A stretch of DNA of 64,000 nt from Pseudomonas graminis (GTDB lineage: Bacteria > Pseudomonadota > Gammaproteobacteria > Pseudomonadales > Pseudomonadaceae). The notes under the pieces are model-generated. The model did not search any database. It had not been told where the DNA came from and saw nothing but the letters and a program-made list of their open reading frames with translations. Position numbers and translations under genes: made by a program. The DNA is taken from positions 186,001 through 250,000 of the forward strand of contig NZ_CP053746.1 in assembly GCF_013201545.1 (NCBI RefSeq). The letters run 5' to 3'. Below are positions 37,176-47,109 of this stretch, in pieces; position 1 is the first letter of the stretch; each line of letters starts with the position of its first letter.

Positions 37176-38174
37176 TCACAACACCTTCAGCACGATTTTG
37201 CCGACATGGTCGCCCTGTTCCATTCGCTGATGCGCTTGTGCTGCGTCGGCGAGGGGGAAAACACGGTCAATGATCGGCAAGCATTCGCCTTGACTGAACA
37301 ACGGCCAGACATTGGCTCGTATGGCGCGAGCAATCTCGGCTTTTTCCTCCGCGCTGCGCGAACGCATCATCGACCCGGTCACCGAGCCTTGCTTTTCCAT
37401 CAACGCCAGCAGATTGAAGTCCTTGACAGAGCTGCCGCCCAGGAAACCGATAATGACCAGTCGACCGCGTCGTGCAAGTGACGCCACGTTGTTCTCGAAG
37501 TAGCTCCCGCCCATGATGTCGAGAATCACGTCCACGCCCTTCTCGTGGGTTTGCCGGGCGATCTCTTGAGCGAAGTCCACCTCGCGGTAATTGATCGCTT
37601 CGCCACCCAGTTCGCGGATCCGGTCGCACTTTTCCTGGCTGCCAGCCGTTGCGAATGCCTTGATCCCCAGGGCCTTGCACAGCATCAGCGCGGTCGTACC
37701 AATGCCGCTGGTGCCGCCATGGATCAATACGGTGCAGCCTTCTCGGGCACGGCCCAGCTCGAAAAGATTGGCCCACACGGTGAAGAATGTTTCCGGAATG
37801 GCCGCGGCCTGAATCATGTCGACGCCGTCGGGGACCGGTAATGATTGGGTAGCCGCCACAACGCAGTATTCGGCGTAACCACCGCCATTGGTCAGGGCAC
37901 ATACCTTGTCGCCCAGCTTGAAATCGGCCACGTTTGCGCCAACCCCAACAACCTCACCGGCCACTTCCAGCCCGGGCACAGGGGTCATGCCGGGTTTCAT
38001 CGGGTATTTGCCCGAACGCTGTATGACATCAGGACGATTGATGCCGGCGGCGTGAACCCGGATCAGCAGCTCGTGATCACCGGGCGTTGGGACATCAGCC
38101 TGCAGTAGCTTTAATACGTCAGGGCCACCGGGTTCGGTGATCTCGATGTAGTTCATACGGTTTGGCAGATTCAT
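37176..38174 (-). CDS. NAD(P)H:quinone oxidoreductase (zinc-type alcohol dehydrogenase fold, PIG3-like)
   Basis: A 332-residue medium-chain dehydrogenase of the zeta-crystallin/PIG3 group. Seen: a GroES-like domain (LIRVHAAGINRPDVIQRSGK, PGLEVAGEVVGVG) and the NADP fold with HGGTSGIGTTALMLCKALG. Catalytic zinc ligands of true alcohol dehydrogenases are absent, as in quinone reductases. The ATG at 38172-38174 is preceded by AAGGTGTC. It follows a saccharopine-reductase-like gene (38271-39446) on the same strand with a 96-base gap and may share its transcript. Confidence 0.88.
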   Translation of the reverse strand: MNLPNRMNYIEITEPGGPDVLKLLQADVPTPGDHELLIRVHAAGINRPDVIQRSGKYPMKPGMTPVPGLEVAGEVVGVGANVADFKLGDKVCALTNGGGYAEYCVVAATQSLPVPDGVDMIQAAAIPETFFTVWANLFELGRAREGCTVLIHGGTSGIGTTALMLCKALGIKAFATAGSQEKCDRIRELGGEAINYREVDFAQEIARQTHEKGVDVILDIMGGSYFENNVASLARRGRLVIIGFLGGSSVKDFNLLALMEKQGSVTGSMMRSRSAEEKAEIARAIRANVWPLFSQGECLPIIDRVFPLADAAQAHQRMEQGDHVGKIVLKVL

Positions 38175-38270
38175 GGGACACCTTTTGTTGAGAGGGCTAA
38201 TTGCTGAGAGGGCTAAAGACTCTGAAAGCTGAACGTCCAAGACATTCAGCCTTTTTAGCCGCCTATCGAA

Positions 38271-39446
38271 TTAACCCTCGACGGTAAACCTCAGTCCGGC
38301 TTTTTCAGTCAGGCGCTTAAGCAAAGCCTCATTCAACGCCGCCGCGGGCGTCCAGCAACCGCCCGGGGTCTCCTCACGTGTCACATCGAACGCCAGCGCC
38401 ATCGCTGACTCGGCCAACATCTTGGAGGTCGACAGGTAGCCCGGATCCTCGTCGCAACTCACGGATGCCTTGAGCACCTGACCGTCTGCCAGTTCTGCGA
38501 TGAACAACACATCATAAAAGCCTGCATCAAGCTCCTTCTGTGTCGGCCCTTGCCCCGGTTGCGGATGACCGCCCTCATTAAAGGAGAAGCCCGCCAGGCC
38601 AGGCTCATCGTCTTCGCTCGGTTGTGCCTTGAGCATCAGCATTTCGTCGTACTGAAACGACGTGCCCCACAGGTGCCCTTCCAGCAAGTTTGTGCGATGC
38701 ACCGCCTTGGAATTGATGCCCGACATGATGAAAGGCCCGACCCAGGTCTGAGCCAGTTCATCCTGGTAGGGGGTCTGGTCATCAGGTTGCTCGACGCCTT
38801 TGAATCCTGGTGTGTAGGCAAACGGATCGGCCACCAGTTCACCGAGAGCAGGATCCTGCGCTGCCGCTGCCACCACAGCATCGACACTCAGGAACGTGCC
38901 ACCGGACAGCACGCCTTGCATGCTGCGCACGCGGCCCCTGATCCGAGGCGCGTAGCGAGCGAACTTCTTCATGACCTGCTGCTGGGTGAACCATACGCCG
39001 AGGTCGAACGGCACCGAATCGAAACCACAGGAGAACACCAGTCGCGCGCCCGATGCCTGGGCTTGGGCCTGATGGCTGCCGATCATCCGGGCAATCCAGG
39101 GGATCTCCCCCGAGAGGTCAACGTAGTCCGTCCCCAACTCGGCGCAGGCGGCCACCAGGTCCGAGCCATAGACCGAAAACGGCCCTGCGGTGGTGATCAC
39201 GACCCGGGTCGCGGCAACCATCTCGCGCACGGACGCCCGGTCCTGAGCGTCGGCCACGATCAGCGGCAGCGCTGCGGCGTTTGCCCAACGGTCCCGAATG
39301 GCTTCCAGCTTGCTCATGCTGCGACCGGCGATGGCCCATTTAACAGGGCCGTCGACGCCGTATTGAGTGAAGAAGTATTCAGCGACCAGCCGACCGGTGT
39401 AGCCCGTGGCGCCAAAAATGATCACATCGAATGTTTGTTTACTCAT
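38271..39446 (-). CDS. Saccharopine dehydrogenase-like oxidoreductase (trans-acting enoyl reductase type)
   Basis: A 391-residue protein with an N-terminal Rossmann fold VIIFGATGYTGRLVAEYF and blocks typical of the saccharopine-reductase-like group that includes trans-acting enoyl reductases: VITTAGPFSVYGSDLVAAC, DLSGEIPWIARMI and FSCGFDSVPFDLGVWF. The C-terminal half is alpha/beta with no membrane helix. The exact substrate is unknown. It is divergent from a LysR regulator (114-base gap) and is probably controlled by it. Confidence 0.82.
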   Translation of the reverse strand: MSKQTFDVIIFGATGYTGRLVAEYFFTQYGVDGPVKWAIAGRSMSKLEAIRDRWANAAALPLIVADAQDRASVREMVAATRVVITTAGPFSVYGSDLVAACAELGTDYVDLSGEIPWIARMIGSHQAQAQASGARLVFSCGFDSVPFDLGVWFTQQQVMKKFARYAPRIRGRVRSMQGVLSGGTFLSVDAVVAAAAQDPALGELVADPFAYTPGFKGVEQPDDQTPYQDELAQTWVGPFIMSGINSKAVHRTNLLEGHLWGTSFQYDEMLMLKAQPSEDDEPGLAGFSFNEGGHPQPGQGPTQKELDAGFYDVLFIAELADGQVLKASVSCDEDPGYLSTSKMLAESAMALAFDVTREETPGGCWTPAAALNEALLKRLTEKAGLRFTVEG

Positions 39447-39559
39447 GGAAAAGATGATTCCTGAAAGCGCCGCAAAGCGAATGCGACACTCTAGCCATCA
39501 TGGCTACAAATGATTAGATGGTATGGTTGGAATGGACCTATAACCGCAGAGCATCAATC

Positions 39560-40456
39560 GTGCGCGACAACGTCACCGACCTCCTGGCCCTCCTGCGGGT
39601 CGCCCGTGAAGGCAGTTTTACCAAGGCAGCGGCGCAGCTTGGCGTGTCCCAGCCTGCGCTGAGCCGCACCATCACCAAACTGGAATCGCGCCTGGGGGTG
39701 CAATTGCTGACCCGCAGTACCCGCAGCGTCGCGCCGACCGAAGCCGGCGCGCGCCTGATCGACAGCATCGGGCCGCATTTTGACGGGATCGAGTCGGGGC
39801 TCAACGAGCTGAGCGAACTCAGCGGCATGCCGGCGGGTAGCCTGCGCATCACCTCCATGGAACACGCAACCCAGCTGGTCCTTGCTCCGGCTGCGCTGCA
39901 ATTGATGACCGACTACCCGGGCATCAAGGTCGAAATCAACGACAGCTACGCCTTGGTCGACATCGTTGCAGAGCGCTTCGATGCCGGTATCCGCCTGGGG
40001 GCGCAGCTGGCTCAGGACATGATCAGCATGCCCATTGGCCGGGATTTCCGCATGGCATTGGTGGCCGCTCCTGCCTATCTGGAACACCGTGCTAAACCCC
40101 TGACGCCACAGGATCTGACCGAGCACGCCTGTATCAACCTGCGCCAGCCCACCTCGGGAGGATTGTGGGGTTGGCCTTTCGCAAAAAACGGGAGAGAAAT
40201 CAGAGTACGCGCCGACGGGCATCTGGTGAGTAATAACATCTGGCTCATGCGTGATTTCGTCAGGGCGGGTGCCGGACTGGGCTACTTCCCGGAGCATCTG
40301 GTCGAGCAGGATCTGGCACAAGGTCGCCTGGTGCGGCTGATGGAGGACTGGACTGGCACCGTCACCGGGTATCACCTCTACTACCCAAGCCGGCGCCAAC
40401 ACAAACCAGCTTTTCGTCTGCTTCTGGATGCGCTGCGTGAGCAGTCAGGTCGCTGA
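39560..40456 (+). CDS. LysR-family transcriptional regulator
   Basis: A 298-residue LysR protein with an N-terminal winged helix (NVTDLLALLRVAREGSFTKA, VSQPALSRTITKLESRLGVQ, RSTRSVAPTEAG) and a periplasmic-binding-like effector domain. The GTG at 39560 is preferred since it starts VRDNVTDLL like the family; an ATG at 39518 would add 14 residues. It is divergent from the saccharopine-reductase-like gene, the usual arrangement for an autoregulated activator. The effector is unknown. Confidence 0.87.
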   Translation: MRDNVTDLLALLRVAREGSFTKAAAQLGVSQPALSRTITKLESRLGVQLLTRSTRSVAPTEAGARLIDSIGPHFDGIESGLNELSELSGMPAGSLRITSMEHATQLVLAPAALQLMTDYPGIKVEINDSYALVDIVAERFDAGIRLGAQLAQDMISMPIGRDFRMALVAAPAYLEHRAKPLTPQDLTEHACINLRQPTSGGLWGWPFAKNGREIRVRADGHLVSNNIWLMRDFVRAGAGLGYFPEHLVEQDLAQGRLVRLMEDWTGTVTGYHLYYPSRRQHKPAFRLLLDALREQSGR

Positions 40457-40654
40457 CTGGCATCTTTTGTCCGACTGCAGACGCTGGTGACGAGCCCCTA
40501 CAGGCCGCCAGACCGCACCTACTTTCCAGTCTGATTGGACTCGGAGCGGTCTCGTCTTCATCATGAAATCACAGGCTGGCAGGACACATCGCCCCGGTAA
40601 ATATAGGCGTCAGCAAGCCGGAGAAACCATCGGGAAAGCAGGTAACGAGAACAT

Positions 40655-41170
40655 ATGATGGAAATGTCAGACGTTAAGCTCGCCCGCGTGACGCGCGCCG
40701 ATATCGACGAGCTTCTCCACGCGAATCGGGAAAGCCGGGATTACCACGGTCGCTGGGTACAGCCGTTCATAACCGCTTCAGGGTTCGAGGAGTGGTATTC
40801 AGCTCAAACCACAGGCGCCAGCGTTGGGCTCGTGGCTCGCGATAGAGAATCCGACCAGATTGTGGGTGTGACCAATCTGAGCCAGATTTTCTATAAAGGA
40901 TTTCAGAACGCGTATCTCAGCTACTGGGGCATGGTCTCGTTTGCCGGGACGGGAAGAATGTCCCAGGCGGTGGAACTGACGACGAGGTATGCCTTTGAAG
41001 AGTTGGGTCTTCACCGTCTCGAGGCCAATATTCAACCTGAAAATGTGCGTTCAATCGCGCTGGTCAAACGTCTCGGATTTCGGAAAGAGGGGTTCTCTCC
41101 GAAATACCTGCAGATCGCCGGGGTCTGGTGCGATCACGAGCGCTGGGCGCTTCTGGCCGATGAGCGTTAA
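40655..41170 (+). CDS. GNAT-family N-acetyltransferase (RimJ/RimL-like)
   Basis: A 171-residue acetyltransferase with the GNAT core: VGVTNLSQIFYKGFQNAYLS and the acetyl-CoA region GTGRMSQAVELTTRYAFEELG, followed by LHRLEANIQPENVRSIALVKRLGFRKEG. Such enzymes acetylate ribosomal protein N-termini or other amines. The start MMEMSDV has several close ATGs (40655, 40658, 40664), and the ribosome site GGTAACGAG favours the first. Single-gene unit, divergent from nothing obvious; the 198-base gap before it contains no recognised element. Confidence 0.85.
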   Translation: MMEMSDVKLARVTRADIDELLHANRESRDYHGRWVQPFITASGFEEWYSAQTTGASVGLVARDRESDQIVGVTNLSQIFYKGFQNAYLSYWGMVSFAGTGRMSQAVELTTRYAFEELGLHRLEANIQPENVRSIALVKRLGFRKEGFSPKYLQIAGVWCDHERWALLADER

Positions 41171-41220
41171 TCAGCGAGCAGTGCCGTTGCACATCTAAGC
41201 TGACTGCCCAATGATCTGCT

Positions 41221-41688
41221 TCAGCCCTTCCCCTTCAACTCCGTCAGCTTCTGCATTACCCCCGCCGCGGTCTGTTCGCCCATCAACTGCTCACGCACTT
41301 TGCCCTTGTCGTCGATGATGTAGGTCACCGGCAGGGCTTCGCTTTTTGGCAGGTCATATTGTTCGGCCGGGTCTTGGGCCAGGACGGTGAAGGTGATGCC
41401 CAGCGCTTTGCTTGCGCTCTTCAGGTCTTCGCCCTGGAGGTTGTCGAAGTTGACGCCGAACACACTGACGTTCTGGCCTTTGACTTGCTCGGACAGTGTG
41501 TTCAGCTCGGGGATTTCCGTCCGGCACGGGCCGCACCATTCGGCCCAGTAATTGACCACCAGCCAGTGCTTGTCGACGCGGCTGCTGGCCACTTTCTCGC
41601 CATTCTGGTCGGTGCCGAGGTCTACGCCGCACCCGCTGAGCAACAGACTTCCAATCAGTGCTGCCGCCGCTGCCAATCGCCTTGCCAT
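41221..41688 (-). CDS. TlpA-family thioredoxin-like lipoprotein
   Basis: A 155-residue lipoprotein with lipobox LLLSGCGV and a thioredoxin fold with active-site WCGPC (VVNYWAEWCGPCRTEIPEL). It is a periplasmic thiol-disulfide reductase that probably keeps target cysteines reduced, for example in cytochrome c maturation or copper handling. The ATG at 41686-41688 starts the signal peptide; longer in-frame readings lack one. It is divergent from arsC, with 133 bases between them. Confidence 0.9.
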   Translation of the reverse strand: MARRLAAAAALIGSLLLSGCGVDLGTDQNGEKVASSRVDKHWLVVNYWAEWCGPCRTEIPELNTLSEQVKGQNVSVFGVNFDNLQGEDLKSASKALGITFTVLAQDPAEQYDLPKSEALPVTYIIDDKGKVREQLMGEQTAAGVMQKLTELKGKG

Positions 41689-41821
41689 GATGCTGTTTCC
41701 TTCTAGGTGCTCTTTTTTCCAGATGCACGCTACGCGATTGTGCATCGCTCGCCGCGTGTTACCGGTCGTTACCGTGACGCAGGTAGAATAGCCGCCACCA
41801 AAGGCAAGATGCGACCCGCAA

Positions 41822-42777
<956 letters not shown>

Positions 42778-42839
42778 TAGCCCAAGGCGTTGCTCGCGCG
42801 CGATTGCTGGAACCCCTCGCTCAAACCGGGTCAAACACA

Positions 42840-42858
42840 GAGCCCCCTGCCGGGGCTC
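42840..42858 (+). terminator. GAGCCCC/GGGGCTC hairpin after wrbA, possible terminator
   Basis: A perfect seven-pair stem with a five-base loop, about 63 bases past the wrbA stop. No clear T-run follows, so its role as a terminator is uncertain. Confidence 0.4.
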
Positions 42859-42922
42859 CGGGTCTGAACTCGGAATGCGCTAAACCAGCGATCGCGCACA
42901 TGAATTTTGTTTTGGAGAGGGC

Positions 42923-43594
42923 ATGCAAGACTACAAATGGCTCCATGAATACTGCCTCAACCGCTTTGGTTCCGTCGCCGCCCTCGAGGCGCATCTGCCC
43001 ACTCCCGCCACGCCGAAAAAACTGAAAGCCCTCAGCGACGACCGTTACCTGTCGACCATGGCGCTGCGGGTGTTTCGTGCCGGCCTCAAGCACAGCCTGG
43101 TGGACGCCAAATGGCCGGCCTTCGAGCAGGCCTTCTTCGGCTTCGATCCGGAAAAGGTCACGCTGATGGGCGGCGATCACCTTGAACGCCTGATGCAGGA
43201 CGCGCGGATCATCCGCCACCTGGGCAAGCTCAAAAGCGTGCCGCGCAACGCCCAGTTGATCCTCGACATCGCCCACGAACACGGCAGCTTCGGCAATTTC
43301 ATTGCTGAATGGCCGGTGACCGACATCGTCGGGCTGTGGCGTTATCTGTTTAAGCACGGCAATCAAATGGGCGGGCTGTCATCGCCGCGCTTTTTGCGCA
43401 TGGTCGGCAAGGACACCTTCATCCCCAGCCATGACGTGGTCGCTGCGCTCAACGCCCAGAAGATTGTCGACCGCGTGCCCAGCAGCCAGCGCGATCAGGC
43501 AGCGGTCCAGGCGGCGTTCAACCAATGGCATGCCGAGAGCGGACGGCCGATGTGTCAGCTGTCGATGATGCTGTCGTACACCGCCAACCATTGA
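42923..43594 (+). CDS. DNA-3-methyladenine glycosylase I-like protein
   Basis: A 223-residue protein of the helix-hairpin-helix DNA glycosylase group (TagI-like), with DARIIRHLGKLKSVPRNAQLIL, NFIAEWPVTDIVGLWRYL and SSPRFLRMVGKDTFIP blocks. It is predicted to remove alkylated adenines. The early part (MQDYKWLHEYCLNRFG) is unlike Escherichia coli Tag, so this may be a divergent subgroup, and catalytic residues were not confirmed by eye. The ATG at 42923 follows GGAGAGGGC. Confidence 0.72.
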   Translation: MQDYKWLHEYCLNRFGSVAALEAHLPTPATPKKLKALSDDRYLSTMALRVFRAGLKHSLVDAKWPAFEQAFFGFDPEKVTLMGGDHLERLMQDARIIRHLGKLKSVPRNAQLILDIAHEHGSFGNFIAEWPVTDIVGLWRYLFKHGNQMGGLSSPRFLRMVGKDTFIPSHDVVAALNAQKIVDRVPSSQRDQAAVQAAFNQWHAESGRPMCQLSMMLSYTANH

Positions 43595-43642
43595 TCGTTT
43601 TGCCGGTGGAGTGAAAAGACACAGCGCGTAACAAATCGGACG

Positions 43643-43652
43643 TCGTATACAA
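43643..43652. promoter_or_regulatory. TCGTATACAA operator candidate before the GntR gene
   Basis: TCGTATACAATATT lies about 35 bases upstream of the GntR start. It closely resembles TCGTATACGAAATT at 50974 and CGTATACGAAAT at 57146, and fits the FadR-subfamily operator pattern t-n-GTATAC-n-a. Autoregulation is likely. Confidence 0.7.
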
Positions 43653-43684
43653 TATTCGCCGTCCCCCAATGCTGAGTCATCCGC

Positions 43685-44368
43685 GTGCCTTTCCTTCTTC
43701 CTGACGCCCCCAACCTCGGTGTCGCGCCCTCCGCGTCCGAGGTGATTTCCAAGTACCTGCGCGAGTCGATCATCTCCGGCCAGTTCGCCGAGGACGAGCC
43801 GATTCGTCAGGACGACATCGCCCGCGTGTTCAACGTCAGCAAGATCCCCGTGCGCGAAGCGCTCAAGCGTCTGGAAGCCGAAGGGCTGGTGCAGTTCCAG
43901 CGCAACAAGGGCGCCGTGGTCACGCGGATTTCCGAGCCGGAGCTGGCGCAGATTTTTGAAGTGCGGGTGCTGCTGGAAGTGCAGGCCATCCGTCTCGCCG
44001 TGCCGCGTATGACCGCTGCACAGCTGGATCGGGCCCGGGCTATCTGTGACGAGTTCATGCACGACGACGACATCGGGCGCTGGGCCGAGCTGAACTGGGC
44101 GTTTCACACCTGTTTGTATGAAGCGGCGCAGCGGCCGTTTTTGCTGAACATGATTCGCTCGATCCACGACAAGGTCGAACGCTACCTGCGGGTGCAGATG
44201 AGTTTCGACGAAGGCAAAGAGCGCGCCGACCTGGAACACCGCGAGATCCTCAAAGCCTGTGCCGATCGTGACGTGGACAAAGCCGCCGAACTGATCGAAC
44301 ACCACATCATCGGCGTCTGCCGAACCCTCTACGCCCACCTGCCCCACGCCGTGCTCAGCGAAATCTAA
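43685..44368 (+). CDS. GntR-family (FCD-type) transcriptional regulator
   Basis: A 227-residue FadR-subfamily regulator with an N-terminal winged helix (SEVISKYLRESIISGQF, RVFNVSKIPVREALKRLEAE) and an FCD effector domain with the metal-binding His set (HTCLYEAAQ, HDKVERYLRVQ, HREILKAC, EHHIIGVC). FCD domains bind small carboxylates. It is the first gene of the hydroxyproline island, and matching palindromes lie before itself, the transporter operon and the deaminase. It is probably a repressor relieved by a pathway intermediate; that is inference. The start is GTG at 43685. Confidence 0.88.
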   Translation: MPFLLPDAPNLGVAPSASEVISKYLRESIISGQFAEDEPIRQDDIARVFNVSKIPVREALKRLEAEGLVQFQRNKGAVVTRISEPELAQIFEVRVLLEVQAIRLAVPRMTAAQLDRARAICDEFMHDDDIGRWAELNWAFHTCLYEAAQRPFLLNMIRSIHDKVERYLRVQMSFDEGKERADLEHREILKACADRDVDKAAELIEHHIIGVCRTLYAHLPHAVLSEI

Positions 44369-44479
44369 GTGAAGGTCGCTGTGCCGATTTCGTCATTGGG
44401 AAGAGCGAAATCGGTCAAGACCTTGGCCGTCGTTCCCGGCACTCTTGCCTCAATAGTGAAGTTGCTCCGCGCCGCGATC

Positions 44480-44709
44480 TGTAGGACCGGCTTTAGCCGG
44501 GAAGAGGTCAGTGTAATCACCACAAAACTTGCGGCGTGACGACCGAGGCCTTCCCGGCTGAAGCCGGTCCCACAGGATCGTGATAGCCAGTTACGTCGGG
44601 TGTACGCAATGCTTTAGTGGGACCGGCTTTAGCCGGGAAGAGGTCAGTGTGAACACCATAAATCTCGGGTGCGACGACCGACGCCTTCCCGGCTGAAGCC
44701 GGTCCCACT
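44480..44709. repeat. Two tandem REPINs (GTAGGACCGGCTTTAGCCGG family)
   Basis: Doublets at 44480-44573 and 44617-44709, in the same orientation and with similar inner linkers (GAGGTCAGTGT...ACCA). After the second, GTGCACGCGCCGGTCC recurs as at about 20320. They occupy the 428-base gap before lhpA. Confidence 0.92.
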
Positions 44710-44796
44710 AGAGATCGTCGTAGCCAGCTCCACCGGGTGCACGCGCCGGTCCCGCTGGGGTCGTGGTGGCCATTAATAACCGCTTGAGGGGAATAC

Positions 44797-45747
44797 ATGA
44801 AACGCATCCAGATCCTCGATTCTCATACCGGCGGTGAGCCGACGCGGCTGGTGCTCGGCGGGTTTCCCGATCTCGGGCGGGGCAGCATGGCTGAGCGGCG
44901 TCGGCTTCTGGCTGAACAATTTGATGACTGGCGTGCCGCCACCGTGCTCGAACCTCGCGGCAGCGATGTGCTGGTCGGCGCGCTGTTGTGCGAGCCGGTC
45001 GATCCGGAGGCGTGCGCCGGGGTGATCTTCTTCAACAACAGCGGGTACCTGGGCATGTGCGGCCACGGCACCATTGGGCTGGTGGTCTCACTGGCGCATC
45101 TGGGCAAGATCGGCCCCGGCGTGCATCGCATCGAAACCCCGGTCGGCACGGTTCAGGCCACGCTGCACGAAGACCGCTCCGTCAGCGTCGACAACGTCCC
45201 TTCCTACCGCTATCGCAAGAACTTCGTCGTCGAGGTGCCTGAACTCGGCAGCGTGACCGGCGACATCGCCTGGGGCGGCAACTGGTTTTTCCTGATCGCC
45301 GACCACGGCCTGAGCGTCGCCGCCGATAACCTCGACGCCCTCACCGACTACACCTGGAAGGTCCGTCAGGCCCTGGAAAGCCAGGGCATTCGCGGCGAAG
45401 ACGGCGGCGTCATCGACCACATCGAGCTGTTCGCCGACGACGACCACGCCGACAGCCGCAACTTCGTGCTCTGCCCCGGCAAAGCCTACGACCGCTCGCC
45501 CTGCGGCACCGGCACCAGCGCCAAACTGGCGTGCCTGGCAGCAGACGGCAAACTTCAGCCCGGTACGCTGTGGCAGCAGGCCAGCGTGATCGGCAGCCAA
45601 TTCGAAGGCAGTTTCGTCTGGGAGCACGGCGAGCGGCAGGCGGGGGATCGTATCGTGCCGACCATTCGTGGCCGCGCCTACATCAGCGCCGAAGCAACCT
45701 TGTTGCTGGACGACGAAGACCCGCTCGCCTGGGGCATTCGCTCGTGA
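44797..45747 (+). CDS. lhpA: 4-hydroxyproline 2-epimerase
   Basis: A 316-residue proline-racemase-family enzyme that interconverts trans-4-hydroxy-L-proline and cis-4-hydroxy-D-proline, the first step of hydroxyproline catabolism. Both catalytic thiols are present: Cys88 in MCGHGTIG and Cys236 in [12 protein letters not shown], the Cys/Cys pattern of epimerases and proline racemases. Substrate binding H and D are in the same blocks. The immediate neighbours encode a D-hydroxyproline dehydrogenase, which fixes the substrate as hydroxyproline. An AGGGGAATAC site precedes the ATG; the stop overlaps lhpB by four bases. Confidence 0.92.
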   Translation: MKRIQILDSHTGGEPTRLVLGGFPDLGRGSMAERRRLLAEQFDDWRAATVLEPRGSDVLVGALLCEPVDPEACAGVIFFNNSGYLGMCGHGTIGLVVSLAHLGKIGPGVHRIETPVGTVQATLHEDRSVSVDNVPSYRYRKNFVVEVPELGSVTGDIAWGGNWFFLIADHGLSVAADNLDALTDYTWKVRQALESQGIRGEDGGVIDHIELFADDDHADSRNFVLCPGKAYDRSPCGTGTSAKLACLAADGKLQPGTLWQQASVIGSQFEGSFVWEHGERQAGDRIVPTIRGRAYISAEATLLLDDEDPLAWGIRS

Positions 45748-46880
45748 CCAACGCGTCCACGCTACAAGGCCATGTCGCTGATGTGATCGCTATCGGCGGC
45801 GGCATCATCGGCGCGGCGTGTGCGGACGAGCTGGCGTCTCAGGGCTTGCACGTGCTGGTGCTGGATTGTCAGCGCCCCGCCGCGACGGCTGCGGGCATGG
45901 GCCATCTGGTGGTACTGGACCACACCGCGGCCGAGTTGGCGCTGGGGGAGTATTCGGTCAGGGCGTGGCGCGAGCTGGCTTCGCAGATGCCGGACGACTG
46001 CGCGATGCGCACCAACGGCACCCTGTGGCTGGCCTGCAATGAAGAAGAAATGGAAGAAGCCGAGCGCAAGCATGCGGCGCTGAGCGAATACGGTCTGGCC
46101 TGCGAGTTGCTGTCCGGTGCCGAGCTGGCAAGGGCGGAACCGTCTTTGCGAGACGGCCTGCTCGGCGCATTGAAAGTTAGTGGCGACGGCATTCTGTACG
46201 CGCCCAATGCCGCGCGCTGGCTATTGCAGCGCCAGTCTTCACGGGTGGTTCAGTGTCAGGCAGAAGTCGTGGAAGTCCACGGCAACCGTGTTCGGCTGGC
46301 GAGTGGTGAATGGCTGCAAGCCCCGGCCGTCGTGCTGGCCAGCGGCATCTACGCCCGCGAGCTGTGCCCTGACCTGCCCTTGCAAGCGAAGAAAGGCCAT
46401 CTGCTGATCACCGACCGCTACCCCGCGCAGATCACCCACACGCTGGTCGAGCTGGGCTACGTCACCAGCGCCCACAAGGGCAACGGCCCCTCGGTGGCGT
46501 TCAATGTGCAGCAGCGCCCGACCGGCCAATTGTTCATCGGCTCATCGCGGCAGTTCGACAACCACGACCCTGAGGTGGACGCGGCCATGCTCGGGCGGAT
46601 GCTGCGCCGGGCGCTGGATTTCCTCCCAAGTCTGGGCGAGATGAACGGCCTTCGCAGCTGGACCGGCTTTCGCTCCGCCAGCCCCGACGGTCAGCCGCTG
46701 ATCGGCGAGCACCCGCATCAACCCGGGCTGTGGCTGGCGGTCGGGCACGAAGGCCTCGGCGTCACCACCGCAACCGGCACCGCCCGCTTGCTGGCCGCGC
46801 AAATGCTGCGCACTCGGCCGCCCCTCGACCTGGAACCCTATCTGCCGCAACGCTTTATCGGAGCCCGCGCCCATGCCTGA
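45744..46880 (+). CDS. lhpB: D-hydroxyproline dehydrogenase, FAD-dependent subunit (DadA/glycine oxidase fold)
   Basis: A 378-residue flavoprotein with the dinucleotide motif [20 protein letters not shown] and the DAO-type C-terminus [17 protein letters not shown] and [20 protein letters not shown]. In the pathway it oxidises cis-4-hydroxy-D-proline to 1-pyrroline-4-hydroxy-2-carboxylate together with the two next proteins. The start is GTG at 45744, in a GTGA overlap with lhpA. The order A-B-F-E follows the Pseudomonas lhp operon. Longer in-frame readings upstream overlap lhpA and are rejected. Confidence 0.87.
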   Translation: MTNASTLQGHVADVIAIGGGIIGAACADELASQGLHVLVLDCQRPAATAAGMGHLVVLDHTAAELALGEYSVRAWRELASQMPDDCAMRTNGTLWLACNEEEMEEAERKHAALSEYGLACELLSGAELARAEPSLRDGLLGALKVSGDGILYAPNAARWLLQRQSSRVVQCQAEVVEVHGNRVRLASGEWLQAPAVVLASGIYARELCPDLPLQAKKGHLLITDRYPAQITHTLVELGYVTSAHKGNGPSVAFNVQQRPTGQLFIGSSRQFDNHDPEVDAAMLGRMLRRALDFLPSLGEMNGLRSWTGFRSASPDGQPLIGEHPHQPGLWLAVGHEGLGVTTATGTARLLAAQMLRTRPPLDLEPYLPQRFIGARAHA

Positions 46881-47109
46881 GTTGAGCATCGATGGTCAGC
46901 CCTTTCGCTTCGCCCAAGGCACCACGGTGGCCGCCGCGCTGATGTCGAGCGGCGATCGCTGCAGCCGCACATCGGTCAGCGGCCAGCGCCGCGCGCCCTT
47001 GTGTGGCATGGGGATTTGCCAGGAATGCCGGGTGAGCATCGACGGCCTGCGCCGACTGGCCTGCCAGACGATCTGCCGCGACGGCATGCGCGTCGAGACT
47101 CAGCCATGA
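46873..47109 (+). CDS. lhpF: D-hydroxyproline dehydrogenase, (2Fe-2S) small subunit
   Basis: A 78-residue ferredoxin-like protein with the (2Fe-2S) Cys pattern C-x4-C-x2-C (LCGMGICQECRV) and a later Cys in RRLACQT. It should carry electrons between the flavin subunits, as HcnA and SoxA-like small subunits do. Overlaps both neighbours by a few bases (MPELSI start in lhpB end, TGA/ATG with lhpE), so the complex is made from one polycistron. Confidence 0.87.
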   Translation: MPELSIDGQPFRFAQGTTVAAALMSSGDRCSRTSVSGQRRAPLCGMGICQECRVSIDGLRRLACQTICRDGMRVETQP

